Below are positions 28,456-37,400 of a stretch of 64,000 bases of DNA, piece after piece. The notes below the pieces were generated by a model. It ran no database searches. It worked only from the letters and a program-made list of their open reading frames with translations, and was not told where the DNA came from. Both the position numbers and the translations under genes were made by a program. The stretch's first letter is position 1. Each line of letters begins with the position of its first letter. The stretch is from the NCBI RefSeq assembly GCF_003402975.1, contig NZ_QURB01000007.1, positions 1 through 64,000 of the forward strand, given 5' to 3'. This stretch comes from Brumimicrobium aurantiacum (GTDB lineage Bacteria > Bacteroidota > Bacteroidia > Flavobacteriales_D > Crocinitomicaceae).

Positions 28456-28743
28456 ATGAAACGAAGAAAAAAATCTAAACAAGTTCTTGTGAAAAGAATA
28501 TTTTTTGAAAAAGGAACTTATGACTATCTCTATCGTGATAAAGAAACTGCTGAAAAAATTATAAAATCTACTGAAAACAGAACCGAAAGCCATAAATTTG
28601 AAAAAGCTGAATGGTATGTTTCTATTGAGTATAAAATTAAAAAAATCTTTAAAAGTAAACATTTTGAGAAAGTAATTTATATAGTGTTATCAATTACATT
28701 AGGTTGGTTTTTAAAATATTACTTTGATAAGTGGGTAAGTTAA
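28456..28743 (+). CDS. Small basic protein with C-terminal membrane helix, cassette-borne
   Basis: 95 aa, very Lys/Arg-rich at the start (MKRRKKSKQVLVKR). Residues ~73-91 form one hydrophobic helix (VIYIVLSITLGWFLKYYF) near the C-terminus, so it is likely a tail-anchored inner-membrane protein. It begins 28 nt after the GTTGGC core that closes repeat unit B, like the other cassette genes. No homologous family recognised. The region after it (28744-28945) holds a GCTAAC word and a GTTGCCAAC word, but no well-folded attC. Confidence 0.5.
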   Translation: MKRRKKSKQVLVKRIFFEKGTYDYLYRDKETAEKIIKSTENRTESHKFEKAEWYVSIEYKIKKIFKSKHFEKVIYIVLSITLGWFLKYYFDKWVS

Positions 28744-28945
28744 ATTTGCTAAATAAATGCCAAAATAAACAAGAGCTAACCTCATTATTGTTTTTAATGG
28801 TTTTTTATAAAGGAAGCCATTTTCATATTTGTTAGAACCTAAAAATAAAAGCACCTTAAATGAAGTCTATTTGCTTTGTAAGACTAATATTTGAGTAAAA
28901 ATGGGGTTTGTGCGCAGACTTCCTGTTGCCAACAATACGGGAAAA

Positions 28946-28980
28946 TTGCAAATACCATATTTTGTACATATATTTGTACT
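28946..28980 (+). promoter_or_regulatory. yefM-yoeB promoter with paired TGTACA-type operator
   Basis: TTG (28946-28948) and TATATTTG (28969-28976) form a Bacteroidetes-type promoter with a 20 nt spacer. TGTACA (28963-28968) and TGTACT (28975-28980) overlap it, 12 nt centre to centre. TGTACA cores are the known YefM-YoeB operator words in E. coli, so autoregulation by the antitoxin complex is likely. Confidence 0.65.
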
Positions 28981-28997
28981 TAAATAAGTATTAAATT

Positions 28998-29252
28998 ATG
29001 CAAATCACAACTGTTTCTGAGTTTAGAAAGGACATTAAAACATATTTGGACAGAGTTATTAAAAACTTTGAAACCTTAATAATTAATCGCGGAAAAGATT
29101 CTGGAATTGTTGTTATGTCCTTAGAAGAATATAATTCTCTAATGGCTACCAGTCACGAATTATCTTCCCGAAAAAATGAATTACGTTTAGACTCTGCTAT
29201 TGACAAACTAAAAAATGGAAGATCATTTTCAAGAGACTTAATCGAAGACTAA
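28998..29252 (+). CDS. yefM: YefM-type antitoxin (Phd/YefM family)
   Basis: 84 aa. The N-terminal Phd/YefM DNA-binding fold is clear (ITTVSEFRKDIKTYLDRV, GIVVMSLEEYNSL). The C-terminal tail (AIDKLKNGRSFSRDLIED) is the disordered toxin-wrapping segment. It represses its own promoter and neutralises the ribosome-dependent toxin encoded 1 nt downstream. It is the only gene of the array with an evident promoter of its own, as is usual for toxin-antitoxin cassettes. Confidence 0.9.
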   Translation: MQITTVSEFRKDIKTYLDRVIKNFETLIINRGKDSGIVVMSLEEYNSLMATSHELSSRKNELRLDSAIDKLKNGRSFSRDLIED

Positions 29253-29253
29253 T

Positions 29254-29511
29254 ATGAAATATACATTTGTTGACGAATCTTGGGAAGATTATTTATATTG
29301 GCAAAAAACAGATAAGAAAAAACTTAAAAAAATAAACGAACTTTTAAAGGATATATCAAGAAATCCATTTGACGGGATCGGAAAACCAGAACCTTTAAAA
29401 CATAAATACGCCGGATTTTGGTCAAGAAGAATTGACAGTGAACATAGATTGATTTATCAATATAAAGACGGAGAAATTTTAATTGCAAAATGCCGATTTC
29501 ATTATGACTAG
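29254..29511 (+). CDS. yoeB: YoeB-type mRNA endoribonuclease toxin (Txe/YoeB family)
   Basis: 85 aa, RelE-fold ribosome-associated endonuclease that cuts mRNA in the A site. The catalytic residues of E. coli YoeB are all at the same positions: E46 in GKPEPL, R65 in EHRLIY, and H83 with Y84 in the C-terminal CRFHYD. The conserved WSRRID core is intact, so the toxin should be active. The ATG follows the antitoxin stop by 1 nt, giving strict coupling. An att-like site (29564-29611) follows. Confidence 0.93.
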   Translation: MKYTFVDESWEDYLYWQKTDKKKLKKINELLKDISRNPFDGIGKPEPLKHKYAGFWSRRIDSEHRLIYQYKDGEILIAKCRFHYD

Positions 29512-29563
29512 AAAAGTACAGCAGGAAATAACTAAGTCTTCGGCGTGCCGAGTGTCTCCGTTT

Positions 29564-29611
29564 GCCAACTGATTACGCCCTATGGTTGTGAAATCGCTGT
29601 GCTAAGTTGGC
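29564..29611 (+). other. Short att-like inverted repeat after the toxin gene
   Basis: GCCAAC (29564-29569) and GTTGGC (29606-29611) are perfect inverted arms 36 nt apart. The inner pairing is weak. Same outer words as the other cassette sites, so it may mark the right end of the toxin-antitoxin cassette (inference). 29612-29759 shows nothing else. Confidence 0.45.
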
Positions 29612-29759
29612 CAATATTTAGACAAGCTAAATTGTGTCCGTCGGTCCCCATGTTTTAGCCTGTCATGAATTTATTCTGCGGAAACGATTACATTAATTAA
29701 GGACTTATTGTTAAGGCTGAATCCTTCGCTCAAGCATCCTTCACCGAAGCAGATAAACA

Positions 29760-30291
29760 CCTCCGTGTCCCTCCGTGAAAACACTCCTTTTTCCTCCGTG
29801 TTAAAACACCTCACCACAGGAGAACTCTTCTTAGCGTTCTCAATTTGCCGTAGGTAAATAACCTCTGCGTTTCTATGTGTAAAACCTCAGTGTACCTTTG
29901 CGGTTTCTTTTTCTACACCATCCAGCACTTCTCATGTGTCTCACTTTTCTTTCTCTTCAAATTACCTCAACCACAACAAACCTCCGTGTACCTTCGTGAA
30001 AACACTCCTTTTTCCTCCGTGTTAAAACACCTCACCACAGGTGAACTCTTCTTTGCGTTCTCAATTTGCCGTAGGCAAATAACCTCTGCGTTTCTTTGTG
30101 TAAAACCTCAGTGTACCTTTGCGGTTTCTTTTTCTACACCATCCAGCACTTCTCATGTGTCTCACTTTTCTTTCTCTTCAAATTACCTCAACCACAACAA
30201 ACCTCCGTATACCTTCGTGAAAACACTCCTTTTTCCTCCGTGTTAAAACACCTCACCACAGGAGAACTCTTCTTTGCGTTCTCAATTTGCC
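29760..30291. repeat. 221 bp tandem repeat, 2.4 copies, with 10 bp-phased heptamers
   Basis: Copies begin at 29760, 29981 and 30202; the third stops at about 30291. The copies are nearly identical. Each contains pairs of YTYYGYG heptamers exactly 10 bp apart (29761/29771; 29863/29873; 29886/29896), with pairs separated by 13 bp. The frame on the plus strand happens to stay open for up to 123 codons but lacks protein character. After the repeat, 30292-30360 holds further CCTTTG(C/T)-type words. Confidence 0.85.
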
Positions 30292-30375
30292 AAAGTTAAA
30301 TATAGCCTTTGAGCCTTTAGCGAAAACCTTTGCATGCCTTTGTGGGTAACCTTTCTACCTCCTTAAACTTGAAAT

Positions 30376-30403
30376 GAAAAAAGGCCGTCCTTCCAAACGA
30401 CCT
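30376..30403 (-). terminator. Terminator of the GldL-like gene
   Basis: AGGCCGT (30382-30388) pairs with ACGACCT (30397-30403), including one G-U pair. On the minus strand it is followed by a run of six T. Confidence 0.65.
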
Positions 30404-30429
30404 CAATTCAAATAATTAAAGTTTATTTT

Positions 30430-31506
30430 TTAACTCCACTTATTCAAAAGAGAATTCTCATTGTTTAGAACTTGAAGTTGAATGTGATCCAAAATGTCAT
30501 CTAAAATTTTTCTTTGAGTTTCTTTTTTTAATAATTCACTGAGTCCAATCTTTTTTTCTGCTAAAGAATGTTTATCCATATAATCATTGTATGTAGTCAG
30601 GTTTGCTTGTAAATCCTTGAAGGAGTCGTCCCCTTTAGTATTTAATTCCTGTTTTATTTCTTCAATTGATTGAATAATGGCTCTTGAATACTTTCTCAAT
30701 ACAGAAATTTCGATTTTGTTTGTGTCGATGATATTGTACAATTCTTGATTTGTATTTTCTAATGTCTCGATTTTTTGATCATAATATTCTTCATAAATCT
30801 CTTGCTGATTATTTGTTTTTGAACTGTAACCTAAATTCTGTAGCGCAAACAACATTCCTCCGCAAGCAAACATTAGCACTGAGTTAACTATCGTGTTAAA
30901 TTTAAGTTCGGGGCGCTTTATTCTTGTAACGTAATATAGCGGGACATAGGTGAAGGTAAAAGCAATAACTCCAGAAAACATGAGAATGTTTGCATAAGGC
31001 CAATGCATTAGTTTAAATAGTATTCCAACAGTCATAATTATAGCGAGTAAAAACCCTAAACTGAATACCCATTTATCCGTTTTACTTTCTTCATCTCTAA
31101 ACTTTAGAATAATTAGAAGTGGTAAGAAGACGAGACTAAATAGACCTCCTGCTAAAATTATTACCACTCCAGCACCAGGGAGGTGGAATGATTTTAAAAA
31201 AGCTCCTAGAATGGTGAAAACTGTAATTGTAAAACCTGTTATTTTTAATGTATTTTTCATGGCGTAATAATTTTTGAATTTTAATAAAATCTCGGTTTCC
31301 TCCTGGATTTCCTTTAAATCCTTTTTGAAAAACCGAGGCATGATTTTTTTATAGAATTCATAAAAGTCTTCATTATCAGATTTCTCATTCTCGATGATAC
31401 AGCAAATGTGATCAAGTAAGTTGTATTGCAGATCTTCAATATCAACTCCATTGGCTTTTATATCCGCTAAAATGAAATCTATTTCAACTTCTGTAAATTT
31501 ATGCAT
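30430..31506 (-). CDS. GldL-like multi-helix membrane protein, PadR-linked
   Basis: 358 aa. The N-terminal ~75 residues are soluble (LLDHICCIIENE resembles the short permease-prefix segments that accompany PadR regulators). Five to six membrane helices follow, then a ~130 residue coiled-coil-like tail (YDQKIETLENTNQELYNII). Two helices carry GldL-style motifs, FLKSFHLPGAG and LFKLMHWPYANIL. It overlaps the PadR gene by 8 nt, so both are made from one transcript and the protein is probably the PadR target or partner. Role unknown; a membrane stress or motility-related function is only an inference. Confidence 0.65.
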   Translation of the reverse strand: MHKFTEVEIDFILADIKANGVDIEDLQYNLLDHICCIIENEKSDNEDFYEFYKKIMPRFFKKDLKEIQEETEILLKFKNYYAMKNTLKITGFTITVFTILGAFLKSFHLPGAGVVIILAGGLFSLVFLPLLIILKFRDEESKTDKWVFSLGFLLAIIMTVGILFKLMHWPYANILMFSGVIAFTFTYVPLYYVTRIKRPELKFNTIVNSVLMFACGGMLFALQNLGYSSKTNNQQEIYEEYYDQKIETLENTNQELYNIIDTNKIEISVLRKYSRAIIQSIEEIKQELNTKGDDSFKDLQANLTTYNDYMDKHSLAEKKIGLSELLKKETQRKILDDILDHIQLQVLNNENSLLNKWS

Positions 31507-31843
31507 TACTCGGTTTTATATCAATGTCTAATAAGTACTTCATTGTTTCTATGAAGTCCGCAAATTCGTTAACCTTTTCTTGAGCCGTATTTTGTCCTTG
31601 CTCGGTGAGGGAATAATATTTTCTCACGCGTTTTCCAATGTACTCCTTTTCAAACCCTATATCTCCCTTTTTCTCTAGTGAATGCAGAGTAGGGTACAAG
31701 GCTCCTTCTGTGATTTTGATTTTGCCATTAGTCATTTCTTTTACTGTTTGAGTAATTTCATAACCGTACATTTTATCTCTATTCTTTAATAGGTTTAAGA
31801 TAATTGTCTTTAATGTTCCTTTTATTAATTCTGATGTATACAT
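31499..31843 (-). CDS. PadR-family transcriptional regulator
   Basis: 114 aa from MYTSELIKGTLKTIIL at 31843; a second ATG at 31858 would add five residues and overlap the -7 box. Winged-helix PadR signatures are KMYGYEITQTVKEMT, ITEGALYPTLHSLEKKGDI, and GKRVRKYYSLTEQGQ. The C-terminal helix is the dimerisation arm of subfamily 2. It is first in a two-gene operon with the membrane protein at 30430. Its own promoter region carries a triple CTTAGGT/ACCTAAG array, so it probably autoregulates. The effector is unknown. Confidence 0.92.
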   Translation of the reverse strand: MYTSELIKGTLKTIILNLLKNRDKMYGYEITQTVKEMTNGKIKITEGALYPTLHSLEKKGDIGFEKEYIGKRVRKYYSLTEQGQNTAQEKVNEFADFIETMKYLLDIDIKPSNA

Positions 31844-31847
31844 AGGA

Positions 31848-31901
31848 CAAATATACATAAGAATCTTAGGTAAACAAATTTAACACCTAAGTTTCTTAGG
31901 T
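31848..31901 (-). promoter_or_regulatory. padR promoter with CTTAGGT operator array
   Basis: CTTAGGT (31865-31871), ACCTAAG (31885-31891) and CTTAGGT (31895-31901) form two perfect inverted pairs. On the minus strand TATATTTG (31848-31855) with a TTG at 31875-31877, 19 nt away, fits the Bacteroidetes promoter. It predicts a start close to the ATG. The operator words flank and overlap the -33 region. The rest of 31902-32050 shows no feature. Confidence 0.55.
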
Positions 31902-32050
31902 TTATTTCATAATCTTCCCGTAAATAAAGGAGTTTGGAATGTTGTTTTATGCTGTTGTTTATTTTTTAACTTCAAATAAGAGAGAGAAAAATTTAAAAAT
32001 TGATAGAATTAGAAGAAATATTGTTGTGTTTTTATTAGAGACTAAAATAA

Positions 32051-32085
32051 AAAAGGGGATTAACATATTATTGTTAATCCCCTTT
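32051..32085 (-). terminator. Second terminator downstream of dnaK
   Basis: A perfect 14 bp stem, AAAGGGGATTAACA (32052-32065) with its complement at 32072-32085, and a 6 nt loop. On the minus strand it is followed by TTTTTTATTTTAG. It stands in tandem behind the terminator at 32118. Confidence 0.8.
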
Positions 32086-32117
32086 CCAAATAACTTCCAT
32101 AGTTCTTAGGATACACC

Positions 32118-32150
32118 CAAAAAAAAGAGGCTACCTTGTGAGTAGCCTCT
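32118..32150 (-). terminator. First terminator downstream of dnaK
   Basis: AGAGGCTAC (32126-32134) pairs with GTAGCCTCT (32142-32150), and a T-run of eight follows on the minus strand. It starts 21 nt after the dnaK stop. Confidence 0.85.
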
Positions 32151-32170
32151 CTCTCTATGAAAACTTAAAT

Positions 32171-34078
32171 TTATTTTTTCTCGTCTTCTACTTCTTCGAA
32201 GTCAACATCAGTTACTTCATCGTCACCTGCGTTTTCTTCGCTAGCTCCTTGTTCAGCACCTCCTTGAGTTCCTGCTCCTTCTTGTTGGTACATCTCTTGT
32301 GAAGCTGCTTGGAATACAGTGTTCAATTTATCTGATGCAGTATTGATTTTCTCCAAATCTTTAGCTTCAAATGCTGTTTTTAATTCAGCTAAAGCATCTT
32401 CGATTGGTTGTTTCTTCTCTGCTGGAATTTTATCTCCATATTCTTTCAATTGACGCTCTGTTTGGAAAATTTGAGAATCTGCTTTGTTGATCGTCTCAAC
32501 TTCTTCCATTTTCTTCTTATCTGCTTCTTCGTTTGCTTGAGCTTCGTTTTTCATTCTTTCGATTTCCTCTTCGCTCAATCCTGAAGATGCTTCAATCTTA
32601 ATTGATTGCTCTTTTCCTGTTCCTTTGTCTTTTGCAGAAATGTTCATGATACCATTCGCATCAATATCAAAGATCACCTCAATTTGTGGCTCACCTCTAC
32701 GCGCTGGTGGAATATCCGTCAATTGGAATCTACCTAACGTTTTGTTATCTGTTGCCATTGAACGCTCTCCTTGAAGTACGTGAATGTCAACTGATGGTTG
32801 GTTGTCTGCCGCTGTTGAGAATACTTGTGATTTCTTCGTAGGAATCGTTGTATTTGCATCAATTAATTTAGTCATTACTCCTCCCATAGTTTCAATACCT
32901 AATGAAAGTGGAATAACATCTAGTAACAATACGTCTTTAACTTCTCCTGTTAAAACACCACCTTGAATTGCAGCACCAATTGCAACAACCTCGTCTGGGT
33001 TAACTCCTTTTGAAGGATCTTTTTTGAAGAAGTTCTTCACAGCATCTTGAATTACTGGAATTCTTGTTGATCCACCAACTAAGATTACTTCGTCGATATC
33101 GTCAATAGATAATCCACCGCTCTTCAATGCTGAACGACATGGCTCAATTGTTTTTTCAACGATGTCAGAGATCAATTGCTCAAATTTAGATCTTGGTAAA
33201 GTTCTTACTAAGTGCTTAGGAACTCCATCAACTGGCATGATGTAAGGCAAGTTGATTTCAGTTGAAGTTGTAGAAGAAAGCTCAATTTTTGCTTTTTCAG
33301 CTGCTTCTTTCAAACGTTGAAGTGCCATTGGATCTTTTCTCAAGTCAATTCCTTCATCTTTTTTGAATTCTTCAGCCAACCACTCAATGATTCTTTCATC
33401 AACATCGTCACCTCCTAAGTGCGTGTCACCATCTGTAGCCAATACTTCGAATACTCCGTCACCTAGCTCTAAGATAGAAACATCATGCGTTCCTCCACCA
33501 AAGTCAAATACTGCAACTTTTTGATCAACATTTTTCTTGTCTAATCCGTATGCCAATGCTGCTGCTGTTGGCTCGTTGATGATTCTTTTAATTGTTAAAC
33601 CTGCGATTTCACCAGCTTCTTTCGTTGCTTGACGTTGTGAATCGTTGAAGTATGCAGGAACTGTTACTACAGCTTCTGTTACTTCTTGTCCAAGGTAATC
33701 CTCAGCAGTTTTCTTCATTTTTTGAAGAACCATTGCAGAGATCTCCTGTGGTGTAAATGTTCTGTCGTCTATTTTTACACGTGGTGTATTGTTGTCTCCT
33801 TTTACGATTTCGTAAGACATTCTTCCATCCTCGTTATTAACTTCATCATAAGTTACCCCCATGAATCTTTTAATAGATGAAATAGTTTTTGTTGGATTTG
33901 TAATGGCTTGACGTTTTGCTGGATCTCCAACTTTACGTTCTCCTCCTTCTACAAATGCAACAATTGAAGGTGTCGTACGTTTTCCTTCTGCGTTTGTAAT
34001 TACTACTGGCTCGTTACCTTCCATTACTGAAACACAAGAGTTGGTAGTACCTAAGTCAATTCCAATTATTTTTCCCAT
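32171..34078 (-). CDS. dnaK: Chaperone protein DnaK (Hsp70)
   Basis: 635 aa, normal length. ATP-driven Hsp70 chaperone that works with DnaJ and GrpE in the cytoplasm. Actin-fold motifs are [41 protein letters not shown] and GGSTRIPV. The linker [16 protein letters not shown] and the substrate-binding domain are intact, and the C-terminus ends in the acidic EEVEDEKK tail. It is monocistronic, bounded by tandem terminators. No CIRCE element is visible; instead its upstream region holds TGACATCTT repeats listed separately. Confidence 0.98.
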   Translation of the reverse strand: MGKIIGIDLGTTNSCVSVMEGNEPVVITNAEGKRTTPSIVAFVEGGERKVGDPAKRQAITNPTKTISSIKRFMGVTYDEVNNEDGRMSYEIVKGDNNTPRVKIDDRTFTPQEISAMVLQKMKKTAEDYLGQEVTEAVVTVPAYFNDSQRQATKEAGEIAGLTIKRIINEPTAAALAYGLDKKNVDQKVAVFDFGGGTHDVSILELGDGVFEVLATDGDTHLGGDDVDERIIEWLAEEFKKDEGIDLRKDPMALQRLKEAAEKAKIELSSTTSTEINLPYIMPVDGVPKHLVRTLPRSKFEQLISDIVEKTIEPCRSALKSGGLSIDDIDEVILVGGSTRIPVIQDAVKNFFKKDPSKGVNPDEVVAIGAAIQGGVLTGEVKDVLLLDVIPLSLGIETMGGVMTKLIDANTTIPTKKSQVFSTAADNQPSVDIHVLQGERSMATDNKTLGRFQLTDIPPARRGEPQIEVIFDIDANGIMNISAKDKGTGKEQSIKIEASSGLSEEEIERMKNEAQANEEADKKKMEEVETINKADSQIFQTERQLKEYGDKIPAEKKQPIEDALAELKTAFEAKDLEKINTASDKLNTVFQAASQEMYQQEGAGTQGGAEQGASEENAGDDEVTDVDFEEVEDEKK

Positions 34079-34173
34079 ATCAATTTTTGTTTTTTTTTCT
34101 AGTTTAATTTTTAACTCACCCTCCTTTTATCAATCATGATGCCACTAGAGTTTTAGTAGGATTTTCTTTCATT

Positions 34174-34234
34174 TTGACATCTTTTTTAGTCAATCATCGA
34201 TTTTTGACTGACATCTTGTCCTAAAACTGACAGG
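34174..34234. promoter_or_regulatory. TGACA-type repeats upstream of dnaK
   Basis: TGACATCTT occurs twice (34175-34183 and 34209-34217). The second copy forms the inverted repeat GACA-TCT-TGTC (34210-34220), and CTGACAG follows at 34228. This sits in the 323 nt divergent spacer between dnaK and the secreted protein gene at 34402. It is a candidate heat-shock operator (inference). Confidence 0.35.
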
Positions 34235-34401
34235 AATTGATCCTTTTAAGCATGCTTCGTCATAACAATCAATCTGTTAGGTTAATTATAGCCTGCTAAA
34301 AGTATTTCTGATTTTAAACTTAGAAATCTAAGTTGTTCTCTTAGTAGGACTTGTTTTATTTGGTGTTCGGTTTGTTTCAGAGATTTCCTTATTTTAGCAA
34401 T

Positions 34402-37400
34402 ATGATAAGGTATCTACACTTACTATTTATATTCTTGTTTCCTTTTGGTCTGTTGAGCCAAGAAATTACTCATGCCCATTCAGTTCACCATGCTTTTCTT
34501 GAGAATAAAGGTCAGTGGGAAGACCATGTGTTTTTCAAAAATAAAATAGAAGGCGGAAACATGTGGGTGGAACAAGGTAGAGTCTTGTTTCAGCTTCAAG
34601 ATTTTTCAAAATTACAAGAAGCACATTTTTCTAAAAAGAAGGTCAAAGAAGAAGTGAGCTTCCGCGAAAAACTTGTGGAATTGAAATTTGTTGATGCAAA
34701 TGAAATATCCAGGGTAGACAAAAAAGGAGCAACTGAACATTATTACAATTATTTTTTAGGTAACGATGAATCGAAATGGGCTTCTGATGTGCACGGATAT
34801 GAAGAGTTTACTTTAAATGAAATTTATGATGGTATTGATCTTCGTTTTATAGAACAAGAAAAACAAATTAAATATGAGTTTATTGTTGGGCCTGGGAAAT
34901 CTCCAAATCAAATAAAGCTAGATTATTCTTATCAAGATGCATTGAAAATCGACAAGAAAGGAAATCTGGTGATTGAAACGGAATTGGGTAATATTATAGA
35001 GGAGAAACCATATGCCTACCAAATTGTCAATGGAAAGATTATTGAAATTACCTGTCAATACAGCATAGATGGTGAAAATGTCTTGTTTGAATTGGGAGAG
35101 TACAACAAAAGAGCCGAATTAGTGATCGATCCAACTTTAGTTTTTGCCACCTTTAATGGCGCTGTGTCAGATAACTTTGGAATGACTGCCACATATGGTT
35201 ATGACGGTTCTGCCTTTACAGGTGGTACAATCTATGGAAATTCTCATCCGATGCCAGATCCTAATGCTTATGATGTAAATTCAAATATCACCTCAGTCAA
35301 TATTGGAACGGTTACTACAGATGCCTTTATTGCCAAATATTCAGATGATGGAACTCAAATGTTATGGGCCACTTTTTATGGAGGAGGTAGCAATACGGAA
35401 GGGACGGATGTACCACATTCATTAATCTGTGATCAAGATGACAATATATATGTTTTTGGTTCAACTTCCTCATTAGATTTTCCAATTGTGAATGGATTTC
35501 AAACCACGCATGGCGGAGGAACACCTTTCTCAATTAATTACAATGGAACCAATTTTGGAATTGTAGGGACAGATATTTATGTTGCGAAATTTAGTACGAA
35601 TGGACATAATCTACTTGGCTCAACTTATGTTGGAGGAAGTTTAAATGACGGTGTAAATTATATCGTGAGTGCAGGAAACTATAACTCGGCCGCAGCTTAT
35701 GACAGTTTAACAATGAATTATGGAGATCAATTCCGTGGCGAAATTATGCTGGATTCCGATAACAATATTTTGATAGGTTCTTGTGCCAGATCAAGTGATT
35801 TTCCAACGACGAATGCTTTCCAGCCTAATTTGGCAGGTCAACAAGACGGGGTCGTATTTAAAGTGAAAAATGATTTCACAAGTTTGCTTTTTTCAAGTTA
35901 TTTTGGAGGTACAGAAGCAGACGCTATTTATTCGGTGAAAATAGACTCTAGTGAAAATATTGTTTTTGCAGGAGGAACAACTTCTTCCGATTTGCAAAGT
36001 ACTCCTGGAGTTTATCAAGATGTTTATGGTGGAGGAGAGGCAGATGGTTTTATTGGAAAGCTCTCACCAAATGGTTTGAATCTAACACACTCTACTTATA
36101 TCGGAACGTCTAATTACGACCAAACTTTCTTTGTGGAAATAGACCGATTGGACAATGTATTTGTTCTTGGTCAGAGTAACGGTGGAACATTTCCTGTGAT
36201 TAACGCAAATTATGAAGTGCCAAATTCGAGTCAGTTTATCGCAAAAATGAATCCTGATTTATCATTTATAGATGGCTCAACGGTCTTTGGAAGTGGTAGT
36301 ACTATTTTTGATATTTCTCCAGCAGCATTTCTCGTAGATATTTGTGGAAACATGTATGTCTCAGGATGGGGAGGGAGTGTTTTGGCTGGTTCCTCGGCAA
36401 TGAATAATATGCCAGTAACTCCAGATGCATTTCAAGGAACACCTCCTAGTGGTTTTGATTTTCATTTAATGGTTATCGAACGAGAATTTAATAGTTTGTT
36501 GTATGGAACCTATTTGGGAAGTAACTCTTCTCAAGAACATGTTGATGGTGGAACCAGTCGATTTGATAAAAACGGTGTTGTTTATCAAGGTGTTTGTGGA
36601 GGTTGCGGAGGAAATAGTGATTTTCCAACAACTGCTGGAGCTTGGTCAGATCAAAACTTAGCCAATAATTGTAATGCTTTGACTTTTAAGTTTGATTTTA
36701 ACCTTATTCCTACCGCTGAGTTTACTGTTGAATCAGAAATGGGTTGTGCGCCTTTCGATGTTGAATTCACCAATCAATCTTCAGATGGAGATCGTTTTTT
36801 GTGGGATTTTGGAAATGGAAATGTCGATTCTACAACGCTAGAACCTACAGTGACTTACACTCAGCCAGGTACTTATGAAGTAATGCTCACAGTAACCGAC
36901 TCTGTGTGTTTAATCACTGATTCAGCAGTAGTAACCATTACTGTTCTTCCAGAAATAGAATTGGAAGAATTGCAAACCATTAGTCTATGCCAGCCTGATA
37001 CTATTACATTGACAGCATTAACGAATGGAACAGCAAATCAATTTGTATGGTCATCTAATCCATCATTTACCGATACGTTGAATACAAATACTTTGGATTC
37101 AACTTTGCAAATTAACCATCCCACTGGAGGTTGGATTTACATCAATGCTTCTAATGGAGTATGTGAGTTAGTAGATAGTGTTGAGGTTATTTTTACAAGT
37201 GGAAATATTCTTTTAGAAGGTGATACTCTGCTGTGTTTAGGAGAAGATACACAAATTTCAGCATCAACAGGAGATCCTTCAGTAGGTTTCACAAGTATAG
37301 ATTGGTCTTCAGATTCAATTATAGTTTCAGGTGATGGATCGAGTACTGTAACGGTAAATCCTAGCGTAACTCAATATGTTTATTTGAATGCTGAAACAAG

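Noticed and set aside
29875-30299. Open frames of 123 and 67 codons across the 221 bp tandem repeat
   Set aside because: They arise from the repeat period and have low-complexity composition; the same peptide is just repeated, with no domain or start signal.
23871-30429. CRISPR array or prophage in the repeat-rich island
   Set aside because: No regularly spaced short direct repeats with unique spacers, no cas genes, and no phage structural or replication genes are present.
31939-32109. 56-codon open frame on the plus strand downstream of dnaK
   Set aside because: It runs through a strong terminator hairpin, is Lys/Ile-rich noise, and lies antisense to a transcript tail.
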